In this document: one piece after another, positions 43,652-54,261 of the stretch
Layout of the letters: each line of letters starts with the position of its first letter
Numbering within the stretch: the first letter of the stretch is position 1
NCBI RefSeq assembly: GCF_009834365.1
Contig: NZ_CP041348.1
Location: 1,766,001 to 1,830,000, forward strand
Origin: Komagataeibacter xylinus
GTDB lineage: Bacteria; Pseudomonadota; Alphaproteobacteria; Acetobacterales; Acetobacteraceae
DNA: 64,000 nt
Reading direction: 5' to 3'
The notes under the pieces: generated by a model
Seen by the model: only the letters and a program-made list of their open reading frames with translations
What the model was told of the DNA's origin: nothing
The model's database searches: none
Made by a program: the position numbers and the translations under genes

Positions 43652-45894
43652 GGCCTGCGTTTCCGCAGGCGGGGTGCCACGTCGGGCAGGGCCAGAAGGA
43701 CGGTGCCCCGGATGGCGCATGCTTCTTCTATCCGTACGCGCAGAGCCTGACCGGGGCGGAATGCCATGGTCGTGTCGCGTGCGTGCAATGTCTGCGTTTT
43801 TTCATCGTGATGCCATTGATCTTCCGGCAGGGCAGACATGGGCAGCAGGGCGGAGGTTCCTGTTGCATCCAGCACGATAAAAATACCGAATCGGGACAGG
43901 CTGGAAATATGCCCGTCCATCTCGGTGCCGATGCGCGCCTCAAGCCAGGTCGCGGCATACCGCTCCAGCGTCTCGCGCTCGGCCTGTGCCGCGCGGCGCT
44001 CGGTGCGGGTGATGGCCTCGCCCACTTCTTCCAGCGCCTCATGGCCGGGTGCGGGGCCAGGTTCGAGTCCGGTGGCGACGAGCAGGGCGCGGTGGGTCAG
44101 CAGGTCGGCATAACGGCGGATGGGGCTGGTGAAATGCGCGTAGGCCGCAAGCGAGAGGCCAAAATGACCGATCGGCTCGGGGCTGTATTCCGCCTGGTTC
44201 TGCGCGCGCAGGATCAGTTCATTGACCAGCCCGGCCTGATCGGTGTCGCGCACCCTGTCCAGCACGCGGTCAAGGTCGGCGGCGCGCAGGCTGCCCACGG
44301 GCGGCAGTTTCAGGCCCATCAGGTCGAGCGTGCGGCGCAGGCTTTCCAGCCGCTCGGGCGTAGGCGGCGCGTGGATGCGGTACAGGCATGCAATATGCCG
44401 TGCCTCAAGGCAGCGGGCGGCAGCGACATTGGCCGCGATCATGAATTCCTCGACCAGCCTGTGGCTGTCGAGGCGGATTCGCGGCGCAATGGCCGTGATC
44501 TCGCCGCCATCCCCCAGCCGGACCAGCCGCTCGGGCAGGTCGAGGTCCAGCGTGCCGCGTGCGCGCCGGGCTTTGGTGAGGCACGTCCACGCGCCAAACA
44601 GGCTGTCGAGCAGACCCGGTGGCAGGGCCTGCATGGTGGTGTCGGGTGCGCCGTCGCGCGCGGCCTGCACCTGCTCATAGGTCAGGCGGGCGGCGCTGCG
44701 CATGATGCCGCGCCCGAAGCGGGCGTTGCTGACCGCGCCATCGGGCGCGACCGTCATGGTCACGAACAGGCAGCCCCGGTCCTCGTTCGGGCGGAGCGAG
44801 CACCAGCCGTTCGAGAGATCCTCGGGCAGCATCGGGATTACCCGGTCGGGGAAGTAGACCGAATTGCCGCGTAGTCGGGCCTCGCGGTCGAGCGCGCTGT
44901 CAGGGCGCACGTACCAGGCCACATCGGCAATGGCGATGGTGATGCGAAAGCCCTCGCCATCGGGTTCGGCATAGATGGCATCATCAAAATCGCGTGCATC
45001 CGCGCCATCGATCGTGACCAGCGGCATTTCGCGCAGGTCGGTGCGGCCTGCGGGGGCGACGCCACGGGCGGCTTTGGCCTGGGCCAGCGCCTCGGTGGGG
45101 AAGACGTGGGGAATGCCCAGCATGGCGACTGCCACCATGCTGATGGTCCGTGCATCGCCCTGCGGGCCAAGGCGCGCGATGATGCGCGCGGGGTGCAGCC
45201 CCGGCCCGGACTGGGGCAGGGGCGTGGCAATGACAATCTCGTTATCTGGCGCGTTGTCATCCTCGCCTGCGGGAATGACCCACTCGGCCTTGGCGCGGCG
45301 GTCGGCGGGCGTGAGGCGGCCCGCGGGGCGGAAGCGGGCAGGGGTGCTGGCTGCCGGGTCATCAGGCGGCAGGGTGCGGAACAGGCCCACGATCTGGGTA
45401 GGCGCATCGCTCAGGCGGCGTAGCGTGCGGCCTTCATATCTGCCGGGGCCGACCCGGCGCAGGCGGGCCACCACGCGCTCGCCGGGGGCAAGGGCTGCGC
45501 GGCCGCGCAGTTCGGGGTGCATGAACACGGTGGGGGCGGGGCCTTCGCCATCCCACTGCACGGGCCGGGCAATAGGGTCGCCATCGGCATCGGTGCCGGT
45601 CACCTGCACCACCATGGATTCGGGCAGCCGGTCTGATACGCGAAAGCGCCGTGCGCCTGCGGGGGCGAGCGTGCCATCAAGCGCCATGTCGCGCAGCATC
45701 TGGCGCAGGGGCGCCTTGTGCTCCGGCCCAAGACCGAATTCGCGGCTGATCTCGCGCTTGCCGATGCGCCCTGTCGCCCCTTCGATAAACGCGCGGAGCT
45801 GCTCACGGTCGGGCAGGCCACCCGTACGGGCTGGCGGCGTGCCCGTGGGCAGGCGGTCCGGCATCTCGGGAGTTGCTGGACGCTGCCGCTTCAT
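43648..45894 (-). CDS. rnr: Ribonuclease R
   Basis: 748 residues. Processive 3'-5' exoribonuclease of the RNase II family. N-terminal HTH/cold-shock parts (1-230), catalytic RNB domain with DARDFDDAIYAEPDG (metal Asp), SDPRG-like NSVYFPDRVIPMLPEDLSNG, and a C-terminal S1 domain ending in an Arg/Lys-rich tail. It degrades structured RNA. The start lies two bases after the topA stop, and it overlaps the S41 peptidase gene by 4 bases. Confidence 0.95.
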   Translation of the reverse strand: MKRQRPATPEMPDRLPTGTPPARTGGLPDREQLRAFIEGATGRIGKREISREFGLGPEHKAPLRQMLRDMALDGTLAPAGARRFRVSDRLPESMVVQVTGTDADGDPIARPVQWDGEGPAPTVFMHPELRGRAALAPGERVVARLRRVGPGRYEGRTLRRLSDAPTQIVGLFRTLPPDDPAASTPARFRPAGRLTPADRRAKAEWVIPAGEDDNAPDNEIVIATPLPQSGPGLHPARIIARLGPQGDARTISMVAVAMLGIPHVFPTEALAQAKAARGVAPAGRTDLREMPLVTIDGADARDFDDAIYAEPDGEGFRITIAIADVAWYVRPDSALDREARLRGNSVYFPDRVIPMLPEDLSNGWCSLRPNEDRGCLFVTMTVAPDGAVSNARFGRGIMRSAARLTYEQVQAARDGAPDTTMQALPPGLLDSLFGAWTCLTKARRARGTLDLDLPERLVRLGDGGEITAIAPRIRLDSHRLVEEFMIAANVAAARCLEARHIACLYRIHAPPTPERLESLRRTLDLMGLKLPPVGSLRAADLDRVLDRVRDTDQAGLVNELILRAQNQAEYSPEPIGHFGLSLAAYAHFTSPIRRYADLLTHRALLVATGLEPGPAPGHEALEEVGEAITRTERRAAQAERETLERYAATWLEARIGTEMDGHISSLSRFGIFIVLDATGTSALLPMSALPEDQWHHDEKTQTLHARDTTMAFRPGQALRVRIEEACAIRGTVLLALPDVAPRLRKRRP

Positions 45895-45896
45895 GA

Positions 45897-48617
45897 TCAG
45901 TCCGTCTCGCTTTCAGTCTTGGCCGGGGTGGCCTTCTTGCGGGTGGTGGTCTTTTTGGCGGCCGGTTTGGCCGCTGTTTTCCTGGGGGCTGCCTTTTTCT
46001 TTGGCGCAGCCTTCTTGGGCGCGGCGTCCTCGCCTTCCGCCGCCTTGGCCTTTGTCTTGCGGGCTGCGGGCTTGCGGGTGGTGGTGGCCTTTTTGCCCTT
46101 GGCCTTGAGTGGCTTGCCCTTTTCGGTCAGCAGCGTCAGGGCTTCGTCCATGGTCACGTCGTTCATGTCCTGCCCGCGCGGCACGGTAGCCACGATGGAG
46201 CCGTGCTGAACGTAGGGACCAAAGCGGCCCTTGCGCACCATGACCGGCTCGCCATCCTTGGGGTGGGGGCCGATGGTGCGGATGGAGGCCAGCTTCTTGG
46301 CCAGCGCATCGACCGCGCGGTTCAGCCCCACGGTCAGGACATCATCATCCTTGTCCAGCGAGCCATAGACCGCGCCCATTTTCACATACGGGCCAAAGCG
46401 GCCCAGACCCGCCTCGATCGGCTCGCCAAGTTCGGGGTGAATGCCCACGATGCGCGGCAGGGACAAAAGGCCCACCGCCTGTTCGAGCGTGATCTTGTCG
46501 CCATCGAGCCCGCGCGGAATGGTGGCGCGCCTGGGCTTGGCTTTCTTGTCCTCGGGATCGGGCTCGCCCTGCTGCACGTACAGGCCCCACGGGCCACGGC
46601 GCACGGTCACGTCCTCGCCGGTGGGTGCAGCACCCAGCACGCGCATGCCATCCTTCAGGGCGGCGGCATCATCGCCTTCCTTCGGGTCGGCCACGAGTTT
46701 GCGGGTGTACTGGCATGTGGGGTAGTTCGAGCAGCCAATGAACGCGCCGTACCGCCCCAGCTTCAGCCCGAGCCTGCCGGTGTTGCACGCCGTGCACAGG
46801 CGCGGGTCCTGCCCGTCCTCCCGCGCGGGGAAGAAGTAAGGCGAAAGGTCCGCATCCAGCGCCGTGATGACGTCGGATATCTTGAGATCCTTGGTCTGGT
46901 CCACCGCGTGCGAGAAGTCGGACCAGAAGGCGGACATCACATCGCGCCAGTTGGCCCGCCCGCCGGAGATGTCATCAAGCTGTTCCTCAAGCCCTGCGGT
47001 GAACTGCGTGTCCACATACCGCTCGAAGAACGAGGTGAGGAAGGCCGTGACCAGCCGCCCGCGGTCTTCGGGGATGAAGCGGCGGTTCTCAAGCTGCACG
47101 TAATTGCGGTCGCGCAGCACGGTCAGGATGGAGGCATAGGTGGAAGGGCGGCCAATGCCGATTTCTTCCATCTTCTTCACCAGCGAGGCTTCCGAATAGC
47201 GCGGCGGCGGCTGGGTGAAGTGCTGGTCCGCCGTGACCTCGCCGCGCCCGATGGCGTCGCGCTCCTTCATGGCGGGCAGCATGCGGTCCTGTTCGTCATC
47301 CGCCTTGGCGGGCGAGTCGTCGCGGCCTTCGCTGTAGAGTTTCAGGAAGCCGTCAAACGCGATCATGGACCCCGTGGCGCGCAGGGTCACGCGCTGGTTG
47401 CGGCGGTCCACGATATCGACCGCCACCTGGTCGAGCTCGGCGGACTGCATCTGGCTGGCGACCGAGCGCTTCCACACCAGATCATACAGCTTCTTCTGCT
47501 CGGGCGAGAGGTAACGCGCCATGTCGGCGGGGGTGCGGCGCACGTCTGTCGGGCGGATGGCCTCATGGGCTTCCTGCGCGTTCTTGGCCTTGGTGGAATA
47601 GATGCGCGGCTTGTCGGGCACGTACTGCTCGCCAAAGCTGTGGCCGATATGGCCCCGGATGGCGCTGATCGCCTCGCCTGCCATCTGCACGCCGTCGGTT
47701 CGCATATAGGTGATGAGGCCCACGGTCTCGCCACCGATGTCGATGCCTTCATAAAGCTGCTGGGCCGTGCGCATGGCCACCTGGGCCCCCATGCCCAGCT
47801 TGCGCGAGGCCTCCTGCTGCATGGTCGATGTGGTGAAGGGCGGCGGCGGGTTGCGGCGCACCTTGCGGCGCTCGACCTTCTCCACCCCGAATTCACCGGC
47901 CTCGACCGCGGCCTTGGCTGCCATGGCGCTGGCTTCGTTGTTGAGGTCGAACTGCTCGAGCTTGTGGCCATCAAGATGCGTGAGCCGTGCGGTGAATGCT
48001 GCCCCCGCAGGCGTGGTCATGCGGGCCAGAACGGACCAGTATTCACGCGGCTTGAAGATCTCGATCTCGGCTTCGCGCTCACAGATCAGCCTTAGCGCGA
48101 CCGACTGCACGCGCCCTGCGCTGCGCGAGCCGGGCAGCTTGCGCCACAGCACCGGCGAGAGCGTGAAGCCCACGAGGTAGTCAAGCGCGCGGCGGGCGAG
48201 ATAGGCCTCGATCAGCGGGAAGTCGAGCTCGCGCGGATGGGCCATCGCGGCCTTGATGGCGCTTTTGGTGATCTCGTTGAAGGTGACACGCTGCACCTCG
48301 ATGCCCTTGAGGAGCTTCTTCTCCTCAAGGATCGAGCGCACGTGCCACGAAATGGCTTCCCCTTCGCGGTCGGGGTCAGTGGCGAGGTACAGGTGGCTGG
48401 CCCCGCGCAGCGCCTTGGCGATGGCCGCGATCTGGCGGCTGCCGCGCTCGTCGGTTTCCCACACCATGGCAAAGCCTTCGTCGGGCTTGACGCTGCCATC
48501 CTTGGGCGGAAGGTCGCGCACATGCCCGAACGAAGCCAGAACCGTATAGTTATCACCCAGATACTTATTGATCGTTTTCGCCTTGGCTGGCGATTCGACC
48601 ACCACGACGTCAGTCAT
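45897..48617 (-). CDS. topA: DNA topoisomerase I
   Basis: 906 residues. TOPRIM domain near the start (VVVESPAKAKTINKYLG; ATDPDREGEAISWHV), catalytic Tyr in GLITYMRTDGVQM (about residue 305), zinc-finger repeats (CTACNTGRLGLKLGRYGAFIGC, split by short gaps) and a C-terminal tail of about 70 residues rich in Lys and Ala (KKAAPKKKAAPRKT), common in alphaproteobacterial TopA. It relaxes negative supercoils. It is 45 bases from dprA upstream and two bases from rnr downstream. Confidence 0.97.
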   Translation of the reverse strand: MTDVVVVESPAKAKTINKYLGDNYTVLASFGHVRDLPPKDGSVKPDEGFAMVWETDERGSRQIAAIAKALRGASHLYLATDPDREGEAISWHVRSILEEKKLLKGIEVQRVTFNEITKSAIKAAMAHPRELDFPLIEAYLARRALDYLVGFTLSPVLWRKLPGSRSAGRVQSVALRLICEREAEIEIFKPREYWSVLARMTTPAGAAFTARLTHLDGHKLEQFDLNNEASAMAAKAAVEAGEFGVEKVERRKVRRNPPPPFTTSTMQQEASRKLGMGAQVAMRTAQQLYEGIDIGGETVGLITYMRTDGVQMAGEAISAIRGHIGHSFGEQYVPDKPRIYSTKAKNAQEAHEAIRPTDVRRTPADMARYLSPEQKKLYDLVWKRSVASQMQSAELDQVAVDIVDRRNQRVTLRATGSMIAFDGFLKLYSEGRDDSPAKADDEQDRMLPAMKERDAIGRGEVTADQHFTQPPPRYSEASLVKKMEEIGIGRPSTYASILTVLRDRNYVQLENRRFIPEDRGRLVTAFLTSFFERYVDTQFTAGLEEQLDDISGGRANWRDVMSAFWSDFSHAVDQTKDLKISDVITALDADLSPYFFPAREDGQDPRLCTACNTGRLGLKLGRYGAFIGCSNYPTCQYTRKLVADPKEGDDAAALKDGMRVLGAAPTGEDVTVRRGPWGLYVQQGEPDPEDKKAKPRRATIPRGLDGDKITLEQAVGLLSLPRIVGIHPELGEPIEAGLGRFGPYVKMGAVYGSLDKDDDVLTVGLNRAVDALAKKLASIRTIGPHPKDGEPVMVRKGRFGPYVQHGSIVATVPRGQDMNDVTMDEALTLLTEKGKPLKAKGKKATTTRKPAARKTKAKAAEGEDAAPKKAAPKKKAAPRKTAAKPAAKKTTTRKKATPAKTESETD

Positions 48618-48662
48618 TCTGTCTCCGGATCACGATTCTAAAAACCTTGCTCTATCCCGCGC

Positions 48663-49826
48663 TCAGGCCGGGGGTGGACGCCGCACGACCAGATCCCCCG
48701 CAAGGAATTCGATCGTACCCGCAATCTCCATTTCCGACAGGACGGTCAGGACTGCTGCAGTCGAGAACTGGCAGCGCCGTACAAGATCGTCAACAGGCGA
48801 TGGCGTGAAAGATAGAAAACCTTCCACCATTTCATGCAGGTCGCCCTGGGCGGGTAGGGGTGGCGTCGGGTCTGTCTGCGGCGAGGCCAAGGCTTGCCCA
48901 CCCGATGGGGCAGCATTGTGGCGCACCGGGCGGATAGAGGCGGAAAACAGGTCGTTTTCCTCTATGGTTTCAGGCAGTTCGCGCAATATGTCGCGTTCGG
49001 TTTCGGTCACGACCGCACCCTGGCGCAGCAGGTCATTGCTGCCCCGGCAGCGCGGATCAAGCGGCGAGCCGGGCACGGCAAAGATGGTACGCCCGTAATC
49101 AAGTGCCATGCGTGCGGTAATCAGGCTGCCCGAGCGCAGTGCAGCCTCGATCACCACGCAGCCCAGCCCAAGGCCCGCAATCAGCCGGTTGCGGCGTGGA
49201 AAGTGCCGGGCCTGCGGCACCGTGCCTAGCGGGGCCTCGGTCACGACCGCGCCGGAGCGTGTGATTTCGGCCTGCAGGGGGCCATGTTCAGGCGGGTAGG
49301 GGCAGTCCAGCCCGCCGGCAATGGCGGCAACCGTGCGGCCCGCCGTCATGGCGCCGCGATGGGCTGCGCCATCAATGCCGCGCGCCAGCCCCGATACGGT
49401 GTGCACGCCGTGTGCCGCGAGCAGGGCGGCCAGGCTTTCGGCCATGCGCAGCCCGCCCGATGAGGCATTGCGCCCGCCCACGATGCCCACCATGCGGGCG
49501 GACAGCAGCGCCACGTCGCCCAGCACCGACAGCACGGGCGGTGCGTCAGGCAGTGCGGCCAGAAGGGCGGGGTAGCCGGGCTGGCCGTGTGCGAGCAGCG
49601 TGCCGCCTAGCGCATGCAGGCGCTCAAGCTCGCGCAGGGCGTCATCATGCGGGTGGAGCGGGCCGATGGTGCGGCTGATGCGGGTGGCCCCGCGCTCGAG
49701 CATGGCAAGGGCCGCTTCAACGCTGCCATGGGTGCGGATGAGCTTGCGGTAGCTGACCGGGCCGATGCCGTCCGTTCGCGCCAGCCGCAGGCAGGCCAGC
49801 GCCGTTTCGGCATCGGGGCGGGTCAT
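48663..49826 (-). CDS. dprA: DNA processing protein DprA
   Basis: 387 residues. Rossmann-fold core: MVGIVGGRNASSGGLRMAESL, HTVSGLARGIDGAAHRGAM, ITRSGAVVTEAPLGT, NRLIAGLGLGCVVIEAAL. C-terminal winged helix. DprA loads RecA onto incoming single-stranded DNA in transformation. It overlaps the plsY stop by 4 bases (ATGA). Confidence 0.94.
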   Translation of the reverse strand: MTRPDAETALACLRLARTDGIGPVSYRKLIRTHGSVEAALAMLERGATRISRTIGPLHPHDDALRELERLHALGGTLLAHGQPGYPALLAALPDAPPVLSVLGDVALLSARMVGIVGGRNASSGGLRMAESLAALLAAHGVHTVSGLARGIDGAAHRGAMTAGRTVAAIAGGLDCPYPPEHGPLQAEITRSGAVVTEAPLGTVPQARHFPRRNRLIAGLGLGCVVIEAALRSGSLITARMALDYGRTIFAVPGSPLDPRCRGSNDLLRQGAVVTETERDILRELPETIEENDLFSASIRPVRHNAAPSGGQALASPQTDPTPPLPAQGDLHEMVEGFLSFTPSPVDDLVRRCQFSTAAVLTVLSEMEIAGTIEFLAGDLVVRRPPPA

Positions 49827-50461
49827 GTGCTTTTCTGGCCGATTCTGGGCTCGGTGCCCCTGAGCAGACGGGTAATGTTGGCGTGATGGCGGACCAGGAT
49901 CATCACTGCAATCAGCACCCCGGCCAGATAGGCGGGGGAGTTGAAGTCAATCCGCCCCGGCCGGATCATGAGCAGCGGCAGGGCGGCAAACGCGATGATG
50001 GCACCCGCTGATGAAATGCGCGTGACCTTGGCAAAGATCAGCCACAAAGCACAGCAGCACAGGCCCACGCCGGGCATGAGGGCAAGAATGCAGCCCAGCC
50101 CGGTCGCGACGCCCTTGCCACCCCTGAACTTGAGCCAGACGGGAAAGCAGTGCCCGGCCACGGCAAAGATGGCGGCCAGCGATTCGGCGGCCAGCGTGTG
50201 GAACGGGCACAGCACGAAGGCGCAGAACACCGCGAACGCCCCCTTGGTGCCATCGAGCGCCAGCGTGCCGGCAGCCAGCCCCTTGCGGCCGGTGCGCAGC
50301 ACGTTGGTCGCCCCGATATTGCCCGAGCCGATCTTGCGGATGTCGCCACCCCCCGACAGCGCGGTGAGCACCAGGCCAAAGGGAATGCTGCCAATCAGGT
50401 AGGACAGGAAGGCGACGCCGCCCATCAGCGGCAGGTCGTAGGTGGGGATGCCGTAGATCAT
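49823..50461 (-). CDS. plsY: Glycerol-3-phosphate acyltransferase PlsY
   Basis: 212 residues, five TM helices. It transfers acyl from acyl-phosphate to glycerol-3-phosphate, the first step of phospholipid synthesis. Family motifs SYLIGSIPFGLVL, GSGNIGATNVLR, HCFPVWLKFRGGKGVATGLG and LVRHHANITRLLRGTE are complete. ATGA overlaps on both sides, with pyrC' and dprA, show tight coupling. Confidence 0.96.
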   Translation of the reverse strand: MIYGIPTYDLPLMGGVAFLSYLIGSIPFGLVLTALSGGGDIRKIGSGNIGATNVLRTGRKGLAAGTLALDGTKGAFAVFCAFVLCPFHTLAAESLAAIFAVAGHCFPVWLKFRGGKGVATGLGCILALMPGVGLCCCALWLIFAKVTRISSAGAIIAFAALPLLMIRPGRIDFNSPAYLAGVLIAVMILVRHHANITRLLRGTEPRIGQKST

Positions 50462-51753
50462 GCGGCCTGCGCCCCGAACACGCGCGCGCCTTTCTTCCAC
50501 GTGCCCAGCACGCGGCCTTCCAGCGCGCGGCCATCAAACGGGGTGTTCTGCGCCTTGCCCGGCAGGTCGCCCGCGCGCACCACCCAGGCGGTATCGGGGT
50601 TGAACAGGCACAGATCGGCAGCAGCCCCCACGGCCAGCGTGCCCGCCCTGCTGCCCAGCACGGCAGCCGGGCGGTGGGTCAGCAGGCCAATGGCCTCCAT
50701 CATGCCAAGGTGGCCCGCATGCACCTGCGCAAGTGTTACCGCCAGCAGCGTGCACAGCCCGGTGCCCCCGGCGGCGGCCACGGCAAAAGGCTGGCGCTTG
50801 TCATCGGCGTCACACGGCATGTGATCGGATGCGATGGCGTCGATCGTGCCATCGGCCAGCGCAGCACTTACGGCACGGCGGTCGGCTTCGGTGCGCAGCG
50901 GCGGCGAGAGCTTGGCGTAGGTGCGGAAATCGCCGATCACCGTCTCGTTGAGGTCGAAATAGGGGGGGGCCGTATCGCAGCTCACACGCAGGCCATCGGC
51001 CTTGGCGTTGCGGATCAGGTCAAGCCCTTCCGCGGTCGAGACATGGCCAAAATGCAGCCGCCCGCCGGTCATGCGCGCAAGGCGCAGGTCGCGTGCGATC
51101 AGGATCGCCTCGGCCGCGGCCGGAATGCCAGGCAGGCCAAGGCGGGTGGCCAGTTCGCCATCAGTAGCGCAGCCGCCACGTGCCAGTGACGGATCTTCAG
51201 GGTGCTGCACGATCAGGGCGTTGAAGCCTTTGGCGTAGGTCAGCATCTGGCGCATCATGCGGCTGTCGGCAATGGCATGCGGGCCATCGGTAAAGGCAAT
51301 GGCGCCCGCTTCGGCCAGCAGGCCGATCTCGGCCATTTCCCTGCCCGCGCATTCACGGGTCAGGGCGCCATAGGGCAGGATGTCGATCATGCCCGTTTCC
51401 TCGCCCCGCGCGCGCAGCAGGCGGGCAAGGGCGGGGTTGTCGATCGTCGGGCTGGTATTGGGCAGCACGGCAATGGTGGTGATGCCACCCGCCACGGCAG
51501 CGCGGGCGGCGGAGAGTACCGTCTCGCGGTATTCATAGCCGGGCTCGCCAATAGTCACGCGCATGTCCACAAGGCCGGGGCACAGCACGAGCTGGCCGCC
51601 GCCATCAATCACATCCGCGCCTTCGGGCATGCCTTCGGCCTGCGGCGCGTCGATGCCTGCAATCACGCCGCCCTGCACCAGCAGGCGGCCGGGGCGGTCC
51701 GTATTGCTGGCGGGGTCGATCAGGCGCACATTTTCAAAAATGGTTGGCTTCAT
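50458..51753 (-). CDS. Dihydroorotase-like protein lacking metal-binding HxH (PyrC')
   Basis: 431 residues, amidohydrolase fold of the PyrC/AllB type. The expected DxHxH at the start of the metal site is replaced: residues 63-67 read DMRVT inside [12 protein letters not shown], so both His are lost. Later ligands are partly kept ([25 protein letters not shown]). Such non-catalytic dihydroorotase homologues are known as partners that hold aspartate carbamoyltransferase together. The 4-base overlap with pyrB fits that role. An active dihydroorotase must be elsewhere (inference). Confidence 0.9.
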   Translation of the reverse strand: MKPTIFENVRLIDPASNTDRPGRLLVQGGVIAGIDAPQAEGMPEGADVIDGGGQLVLCPGLVDMRVTIGEPGYEYRETVLSAARAAVAGGITTIAVLPNTSPTIDNPALARLLRARGEETGMIDILPYGALTRECAGREMAEIGLLAEAGAIAFTDGPHAIADSRMMRQMLTYAKGFNALIVQHPEDPSLARGGCATDGELATRLGLPGIPAAAEAILIARDLRLARMTGGRLHFGHVSTAEGLDLIRNAKADGLRVSCDTAPPYFDLNETVIGDFRTYAKLSPPLRTEADRRAVSAALADGTIDAIASDHMPCDADDKRQPFAVAAAGGTGLCTLLAVTLAQVHAGHLGMMEAIGLLTHRPAAVLGSRAGTLAVGAAADLCLFNPDTAWVVRAGDLPGKAQNTPFDGRALEGRVLGTWKKGARVFGAQAA

Positions 51754-52715
51754 GCGCCTTCTCCCCCGCGTGCGAGCAGGTCAAGCACCGCCATGCGCAC
51801 CGCAACCCCCATTTCCACCTGTTCACGGATCACGCTCTGGTCGGAATCGGCCACGCGGCTGTCAATTTCCACGCCCCGGTTCATCGGGCCGGGATGCATG
51901 ACCAGCGCATGCGGCTTCGCCAGCGCAAGGCGCTTGTTATCGAGGCCGTAGAAGCGGAAATATTCCCGCGCGCTGGGCACCTGTGTGCCCTTCATGCGCT
52001 CGCGCTGCACGCGCAGCATCATCACCACGTCCACGCCGCGCAGGCCATCCTCCATGGTGTGATGGATGCTGACGCCCAGCGCGCCAATGGCACCCGGCAC
52101 CAGCGTGGGTGGCCCCACCACGCGCACCTGACAGCCCAGGGCTGTGAGCAGGTGAATGTTGGAGCGCGCGACCCGGCTGTGGCTGACATCGCCGCAGATC
52201 GCCACCGTCAGCCCCTCGAACGTGCCGAAATGGCGGCGGATGGTCAGCGCATCGAGCAGGGCCTGGGTGGGGTGTTCATGCGTGCCGTCGCCTGCATTGA
52301 CCACGCTGGCCTGTACCTTCTGCGCCAGCAGGGCGGGTGCGCCGGACTGGGCATGGCGCACGACAAGCAGGTCGGCATGCATGGCGTTGAGCGTGGCCGC
52401 CGTGTCGAGCAGTGTTTCGCCCTTGTTGACCGAGGAACTGGCCACGGTCATGTTCACCACATCCGCGCCGAGCCGCTTGCCCGCCAGCTCGAACGAGGTG
52501 CGGGTGCGGGTGCTGTCCTCAAAGAACAGGTTGATGAGCGTGCGCCCGCGCAGCAGGTCGCGCGGGGTCTTGCGCGAGCGGTTGAGCAGGGCGTAGTGCT
52601 CGGCCAGGTCCAGTATGGGCATGATCCGGCTGGGATGCATGCCCTGCACGCCCAGCAGGTGGCGTGTGGCCGGGGTGGCGAAAACGTTGCTGCCGTGGGC
52701 GCTGCGCTCATTCAT
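51750..52715 (-). CDS. pyrB: Aspartate carbamoyltransferase catalytic subunit
   Basis: 321 residues. It forms carbamoyl aspartate, the first committed pyrimidine step. Carbamoyl-phosphate motif [16 protein letters not shown], then VINAGDGT-type [20 protein letters not shown] and [12 protein letters not shown]. The ATG at 52713-52715 gives MNERSAHG and overlaps the gltX stop by 8 bases. The open frame continues upstream to 52778 inside gltX but lacks support. No pyrI regulatory gene is adjacent; the dead dihydroorotase follows. Confidence 0.96.
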   Translation of the reverse strand: MNERSAHGSNVFATPATRHLLGVQGMHPSRIMPILDLAEHYALLNRSRKTPRDLLRGRTLINLFFEDSTRTRTSFELAGKRLGADVVNMTVASSSVNKGETLLDTAATLNAMHADLLVVRHAQSGAPALLAQKVQASVVNAGDGTHEHPTQALLDALTIRRHFGTFEGLTVAICGDVSHSRVARSNIHLLTALGCQVRVVGPPTLVPGAIGALGVSIHHTMEDGLRGVDVVMMLRVQRERMKGTQVPSAREYFRFYGLDNKRLALAKPHALVMHPGPMNRGVEIDSRVADSDQSVIREQVEMGVAVRMAVLDLLARGGEGA

Positions 52716-54114
52716 GGGCGGCGACCGCGTTGATGCGTGCCAGAACCTCGTCACGGCCAAGGGCGACCAGCGTGTCATCGATACCGGGCGACATGGTGCT
52801 GCCGGTTACGGCGGCACGCAGCGGCTGGGCCACCTTGCCCAGCTTCATCTCATGCGTCTCGGCAAACTGGCGCAGTGTCGCGTCGATCGCTTCCTTGCTG
52901 AACGGCTCGGTCGCCTTGAGGGCTGCGGCCAGTTTGCCCAGCATCACGCGGTTTTCCGCACTCAGCTGCTTTTCGGCCTTGGGGTCAAAGGCAAGGGGCA
53001 GCGAACGGCCGAGGAAGGCCGCGTTATCAGCCAGTTCCACCAGTGTCTTGGCACGTTCCTTCAGGCCGGGCATCAGGGCCAGAACCTTGGCACGGGTGGC
53101 ATCCGATGTATCCACGCCTTCCATCTTGGCCAGGCGTTCCATCACGTCATTCGTCAGGCGGGTATCATCGGCCTGGCGCAGCCATACGCCGTTGATGTGC
53201 AGGAGCTTGGCGTAATCCATGCGGGACGGCGAACGACCCACGCCATCGAGGTCGAACAGCCTGATCTGTTCCTCGCGCGAGAGGATCTCGGCATCGCCGT
53301 GGCCCCAGCCAAGGCGCAGCAGGTAGTTGTTCAGCGCCTCGGGCAGGTAGCCCATCTCGCGGAATTCCACGACCGACTGCGCCCCGTGCCGCTTGGACAG
53401 CTTGGCCCCGTCAGGCCCGTGAATGAGCGGCAGATGCGCGAAATGCGGCAGGTTCCAGCCCATGGCGCGGTAGATCATGGCCTGGCGGAAGGTGTTGGTC
53501 AGATGGTCATCGCCACGGATGACGTGGGTGATGTCCATGTCATGGTCATCGACCACCACGGCAAGCTGATAGACCGGGGTGCCATCGGCGCGCAGGATGA
53601 TCATGTCATCAAGTTCGCTATTGGCCACGCGCACGTCACCCTGCACCAGATCGTGGATGGTGGTTTCCCCCTCACGCGGGGCCTTGATGCGGATGGTGTA
53701 GGGGGTGTTGGCGGGGGCGTCGGCGGGGTCGCGGTCGCGCCACATGCCGTTGTAGCGGGGGGGACGGCCCTCGGCCATCGCCTTCTCGCGCATTTCCTTC
53801 AGTTCATCGGCCGTGCAGTAGCAGCGATAGGCCAGGCCCTTTTCCAGCAGTTCATGCGCCACCTCGGCATGGCGGCCCTGGCGTGTGGACTGGAAGACCG
53901 GCTTCTCGTCGGATTCGATGCCCATCCAGGCCAGACCGTCGAACAGCACGTCGACCGCCTGCTGGGTCGAGCGTTCGCGGTCGGTATCCTCGATGCGGAG
54001 CACGAACTGCCCGCCGTGGTGGCGGGCATAGAGGAAATTGAAAAGGGCGGCACGGGCGTTGCCGATATGCAGCAGGCCGGTGGGGCTGGGAGCAAAACGC
54101 GTACGGACAGTCAT
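52708..54114 (-). CDS. gltX: Glutamyl-tRNA synthetase
   Basis: 468 residues. Class I synthetase with HIGH as [18 protein letters not shown] (about 7-22) and the KMSKS-equivalent KLSKRHG (near 240). CYCTADEL keeps a few Cys of the zinc-like site. It charges tRNA-Glu; alphaproteobacterial GltX may also misacylate tRNA-Gln for amidation, which the sequence cannot show. AGGA is nine bases before the ATG at 54112-54114. It is the first gene of the long minus-strand run and is divergent from comEC. Confidence 0.96.
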   Translation of the reverse strand: MTVRTRFAPSPTGLLHIGNARAALFNFLYARHHGGQFVLRIEDTDRERSTQQAVDVLFDGLAWMGIESDEKPVFQSTRQGRHAEVAHELLEKGLAYRCYCTADELKEMREKAMAEGRPPRYNGMWRDRDPADAPANTPYTIRIKAPREGETTIHDLVQGDVRVANSELDDMIILRADGTPVYQLAVVVDDHDMDITHVIRGDDHLTNTFRQAMIYRAMGWNLPHFAHLPLIHGPDGAKLSKRHGAQSVVEFREMGYLPEALNNYLLRLGWGHGDAEILSREEQIRLFDLDGVGRSPSRMDYAKLLHINGVWLRQADDTRLTNDVMERLAKMEGVDTSDATRAKVLALMPGLKERAKTLVELADNAAFLGRSLPLAFDPKAEKQLSAENRVMLGKLAAALKATEPFSKEAIDATLRQFAETHEMKLGKVAQPLRAAVTGSTMSPGIDDTLVALGRDEVLARINAVAAHE

Positions 54115-54261
54115 GAACCGGGTTCCTAGCATGTTTTTGCCCTGCTGACAGGGGGCACTCTGGCGTGAAAACCGTTCCGCCCGCTAGGGTGTGCATTCCT
54201 GCCACGCCTTTTACGCGCATTATGGGGGTCTTCTGTCGGGTTCGTCTGCCATTTGCCATCA

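Noticed and set aside
46203..48095. 630-codon open frame antisense to topA
   Set aside because: Shadow of topA; no domain, no start signal.
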